The notes under the pieces are model-generated. The model worked only from the letters and a program-made list of their open reading frames with translations. It ran no database searches and had not been told where the DNA came from. Below, one piece after another: positions 61,541 through 64,000 of a stretch of DNA of 64,000 nucleotides. Made by a program: the position numbers and the translations under genes. The stretch is from contig CM038711.1 of NCBI GenBank assembly GCA_021613375.1, positions 20,414,694 through 20,478,693 on the forward strand. Reading direction: 5' to 3'. The stretch's first letter is position 1. Each line of letters opens with the position of its first letter. This DNA is from Megaleporinus macrocephalus (lineage: Eukaryota > Chordata > Actinopteri > Characiformes > Anostomidae).

Positions 61541-63780
61541 TCAAAACATTGATCCTTCATTTTGCCTCTGAGTACTTGATTGATATCTGCCAAATTGCCC
61601 GTTGTATGAGACACGAATAGTAAAGACAGCATTTGCTGTAATCTGACATCTGCTATTCTGTTTGTGCCAGCTTTGAACGTTTATACAGACTGGAGCTTTG
61701 GCTAATTAACCAACAGAATACATTGTGGTGCCGTTTTGTTTTAATTTGCGAACGTATAGTTGGTTATAACCTTGTGTTGCGTGTCTCATTCTCATGCAGC
61801 ATTTAAGAGGACGTCACCGTTCTCCGAGTGGTGGTTGTGTGAGTCAGTAAATCTGCGTCACCACCACACTGACTGATTCCTGGGTACCTTTTTCTTTATT
61901 TTCATTCATGCCATGTGAGCATGACTACTCCCCTAAACCCCCCACACCCCAGAAATTTAGTGATTTGCTACTTTAGTCATAGATAGCTCAGGTTGCGCAG
62001 ACAACTTCAAACTGACTCTCTGAAGATGCTGCAGACAGTTCTTGGATACAGTACAATACAATACAGAGTAAAGTGCTGTTTGTTTAGAGAAGAGTTCAGC
62101 ACCATGTTAGGGGTAGAAAAATAAACTCCTCCTAGCTCAGAATTAGTACCTAGAAGTTTTGGAATAACCTTTGATTTAATGTTCAGACATAGTCTAGGCT
62201 TAAACCTAGTTAAGGGTTTCCTGTTTTGTAAAAGAACAGACTGTCATCTGTTATGTAGAACGCCACGTTTTGAGAGTTCATGTATGTAGAGCATTATGGT
62301 AAACTGGGAATGATGATGCTGCTGTTCTCACACTCACTCGGGTTTGTTGACAGTGGAGCGGAAGGGCACTGATATCTCAGGGAGAACTTGTGTCTTTGCT
62401 ACATTCTGGCTCTTCCTTTTTACTAAGACTGTTATAGCTGTATCTGGCAGAGTCAGTGCTGCACTCTGTTCTCAATGACGCCAGGCAGGACTGTCTGTGC
62501 AGTCTGGTGCTGTTTCTATTAGTACTGACATATCGTCATTATGGGTTGGTCACTAACGCTCATGGATTTAATGCACTTCTAACAGTCACTGGTTTTCAGT
62601 GGTAACAGTTTTCTGTGAAGATTCACACTCCTTTACTTTTTTCTCTTGTTTGTACTAAATAAGGATTTATCTAAATTTGGGTTCCCAAACCTCTCACAAC
62701 ACAAAATAGTTTGGCTGTAACAGATGTTCTAGCAATTTACTGTTCCTGTCCAAGCCGTTCTATCTGGCATGCTCACCTCAGAGTGTTCCAAATGTTTTAT
62801 TGTGTTTTCAATGTTAATTCAGTAGCTTCACTCCTTCCTCCCTGATGAGCTGATATGGTCACAGCATCCTACTTATTTGTTTAGTGCTTGTTTTCCTGCT
62901 CCACTGTTAAGCAAGGCTTTCTTTAGCCCCATAGTTTTCTTAGAAAACTACTATAGTAGTGTTTTTAAAAAAGATTTCAATCAACAAAATATTCTGCTTA
63001 CAGCTACTGATAAATATGCCCCTTCCACATTAGTTTGTGTTTTAGAGTTTATCAGCCGGTGCTTTAGCGCCACCAAATTTAAAGCTACAGCTTCAGTGCA
63101 AACACTCTACAACCCGTATGTGCTTTACCTATAGTTGACTACTGTAGCAGCATTGCAGCTATGTAGAGAAAAGCTTCTTCTAACTATAGTTTTATAGCAA
63201 ATTCAGTTTTTGCTAATAACTCCTCTTAAATCTTACACACTGCTCCTTTAAACCTAGAACCTTCAAGGTCTTTTGTCCTCAAGCTCATGCAAGACTGTTG
63301 GTGATGTCACTAAAGTGCAGACCTGCAGGAGGACTGCATGGACTTATCTTTAGAAAAAAAAACAGGTGTAAAATACTTTCTAAACTCAATTCCTGCATCT
63401 ATTAACCCTCCTATTATGTTTAATAACACTGTTTAAATGCCCTCAAAAACAAGCAAAGGGTCAAGTCAAGCAATAAAACTTAATCATAAACTCTCAGTTG
63501 GCTTAGAAAGATTAAATATGAAAACATGGTATATTTACAACTGTAACAAGTGATTAATAAACATTTTCCTCAGAGAGAATGATCAGTATTTCAAACCTCA
63601 AGTTGAATGGGTATTGCTTATGTACAGTTTCATACACTTTCTGATGTCCGCTTTAATAAAAGAAGGGTTTCAGCTCGAGGGGCTCGCCTGCTCAGATAAA
63701 GTAGCTCGTGTTAGAAGGAGGCCCCGAAAGACTGAGCTCACAGCCTTGCTAACCAAAGCAAACCACATATGCTAACCTAA
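61541..63780. other. Intergenic, no gene seen
   Basis: AT-rich with scattered repeat-like sequence. AATAAA occurs near 63655 and an ACAATAAAA-type word near 63470, but there is no associated coding exon in the window. Confidence 0.55.
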
Positions 63781-64000
63781 CCCCACATATAAGAGTAATA
63801 TCGGCTGTGCAGGGGGTAACGATGAGGGGGTTTTCAGTTTCGCTGCGTGTCGAGAACTAAACGCAGAGAAATTGTGCACGGCGATGAGGGGCGCGTGACG
63901 ATGCGTCCGTGATGCGATCGAGAGACAGACTCCGCCCTGTTACTACGGACGCACGCGCTGATTCGAATCTCCGTCCCGGGCGCCGCGCGCTCAGTCTACG
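63780..64000. promoter_or_regulatory. CpG-rich window edge, probable promoter of a further gene
   Basis: CpG density rises sharply to the end (CCGGGCGCCGCGCGC near 63977). No start codon with a recognisable product is visible. In human the genes after EDC4 are, as I recall, NRN1L and PSKH1, but nothing here identifies the gene or its strand. Confidence 0.4.

Noticed and set aside
1..64000. tRNA, rRNA, CRISPR array or bacterial-type operon
   Set aside because: None seen. The repeats are microsatellites, a minisatellite and transposons, and the gene structure is that of a vertebrate.

Overview
The window is vertebrate nuclear DNA, almost certainly from a teleost fish. Genes are split into short exons with GT-AG introns, there are CpG-rich promoters, AATAAA signals and many microsatellites, and the mobile elements are typical of fish (a Gmr1-like Gypsy element, an L1-like LINE, Tc1/mariner remnants, foldback DNA elements). 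The gene order RANBP10 - TSNAXIP1 - NUTF2 - EDC4 matches, from memory, the human 16q22 block, but CENPT and THAP11, which I recall lying between TSNAXIP1 and NUTF2 in human, are not seen here.

Layout. 1-676: intron 1 of RANBP10 (minus strand). 677-14757: first copy of a tandem duplication. It holds RANBP10 exon 1, the shared head-to-head promoter, and a wrecked TSNAXIP1 copy broken by a Gmr1-like retrotransposon (about 3887-6770) and a minus-strand L1-like LINE (about 8787-14595), the LINE itself split by a 2.1-kb insertion (about 10072-12163). 14750-21569: second copy, with a second RANBP10 exon 1 and an apparently intact TSNAXIP1, which runs on through unduplicated sequence to its stop at 22753. 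23400-34330: NUTF2, with two alternative last coding exons. 34330-39400: repeat-rich intergenic DNA with an ACGTC-rich minisatellite. 39582-59327: complete EDC4, 29 coding exons; the exon lengths I read sum to 4203 nt (1400 codons plus stop) with every splice phase consistent. 59328-about 61540: EDC4 3' UTR. 63780-64000: a CpG-rich edge that looks like the promoter of a further gene.

The clearest new observations are these. (1) The duplication junction is readable at base level and carries an 8-bp microhomology, GAAACAGC, found at both ends of the unit. It gives RANBP10 two near-identical first exons and promoters and leaves one live and one dead TSNAXIP1. (2) NUTF2 has two full-length, in-frame versions of its last coding exon 3 kb apart, which predicts two isoforms with different C termini. 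(3) Two copies of a non-autonomous DNA element with AGACCTGCCAACC-like terminal inverted repeats sit in two EDC4 introns.

Functionally the host genes are not a pathway in the bacterial sense: RANBP10 (Ran and tubulin binding, CTLH-type ligase partner), NUTF2 (RanGDP import), EDC4 (mRNA decapping scaffold) and TSNAXIP1 (testis and cilium-type coiled-coil protein) are linked by old synteny.
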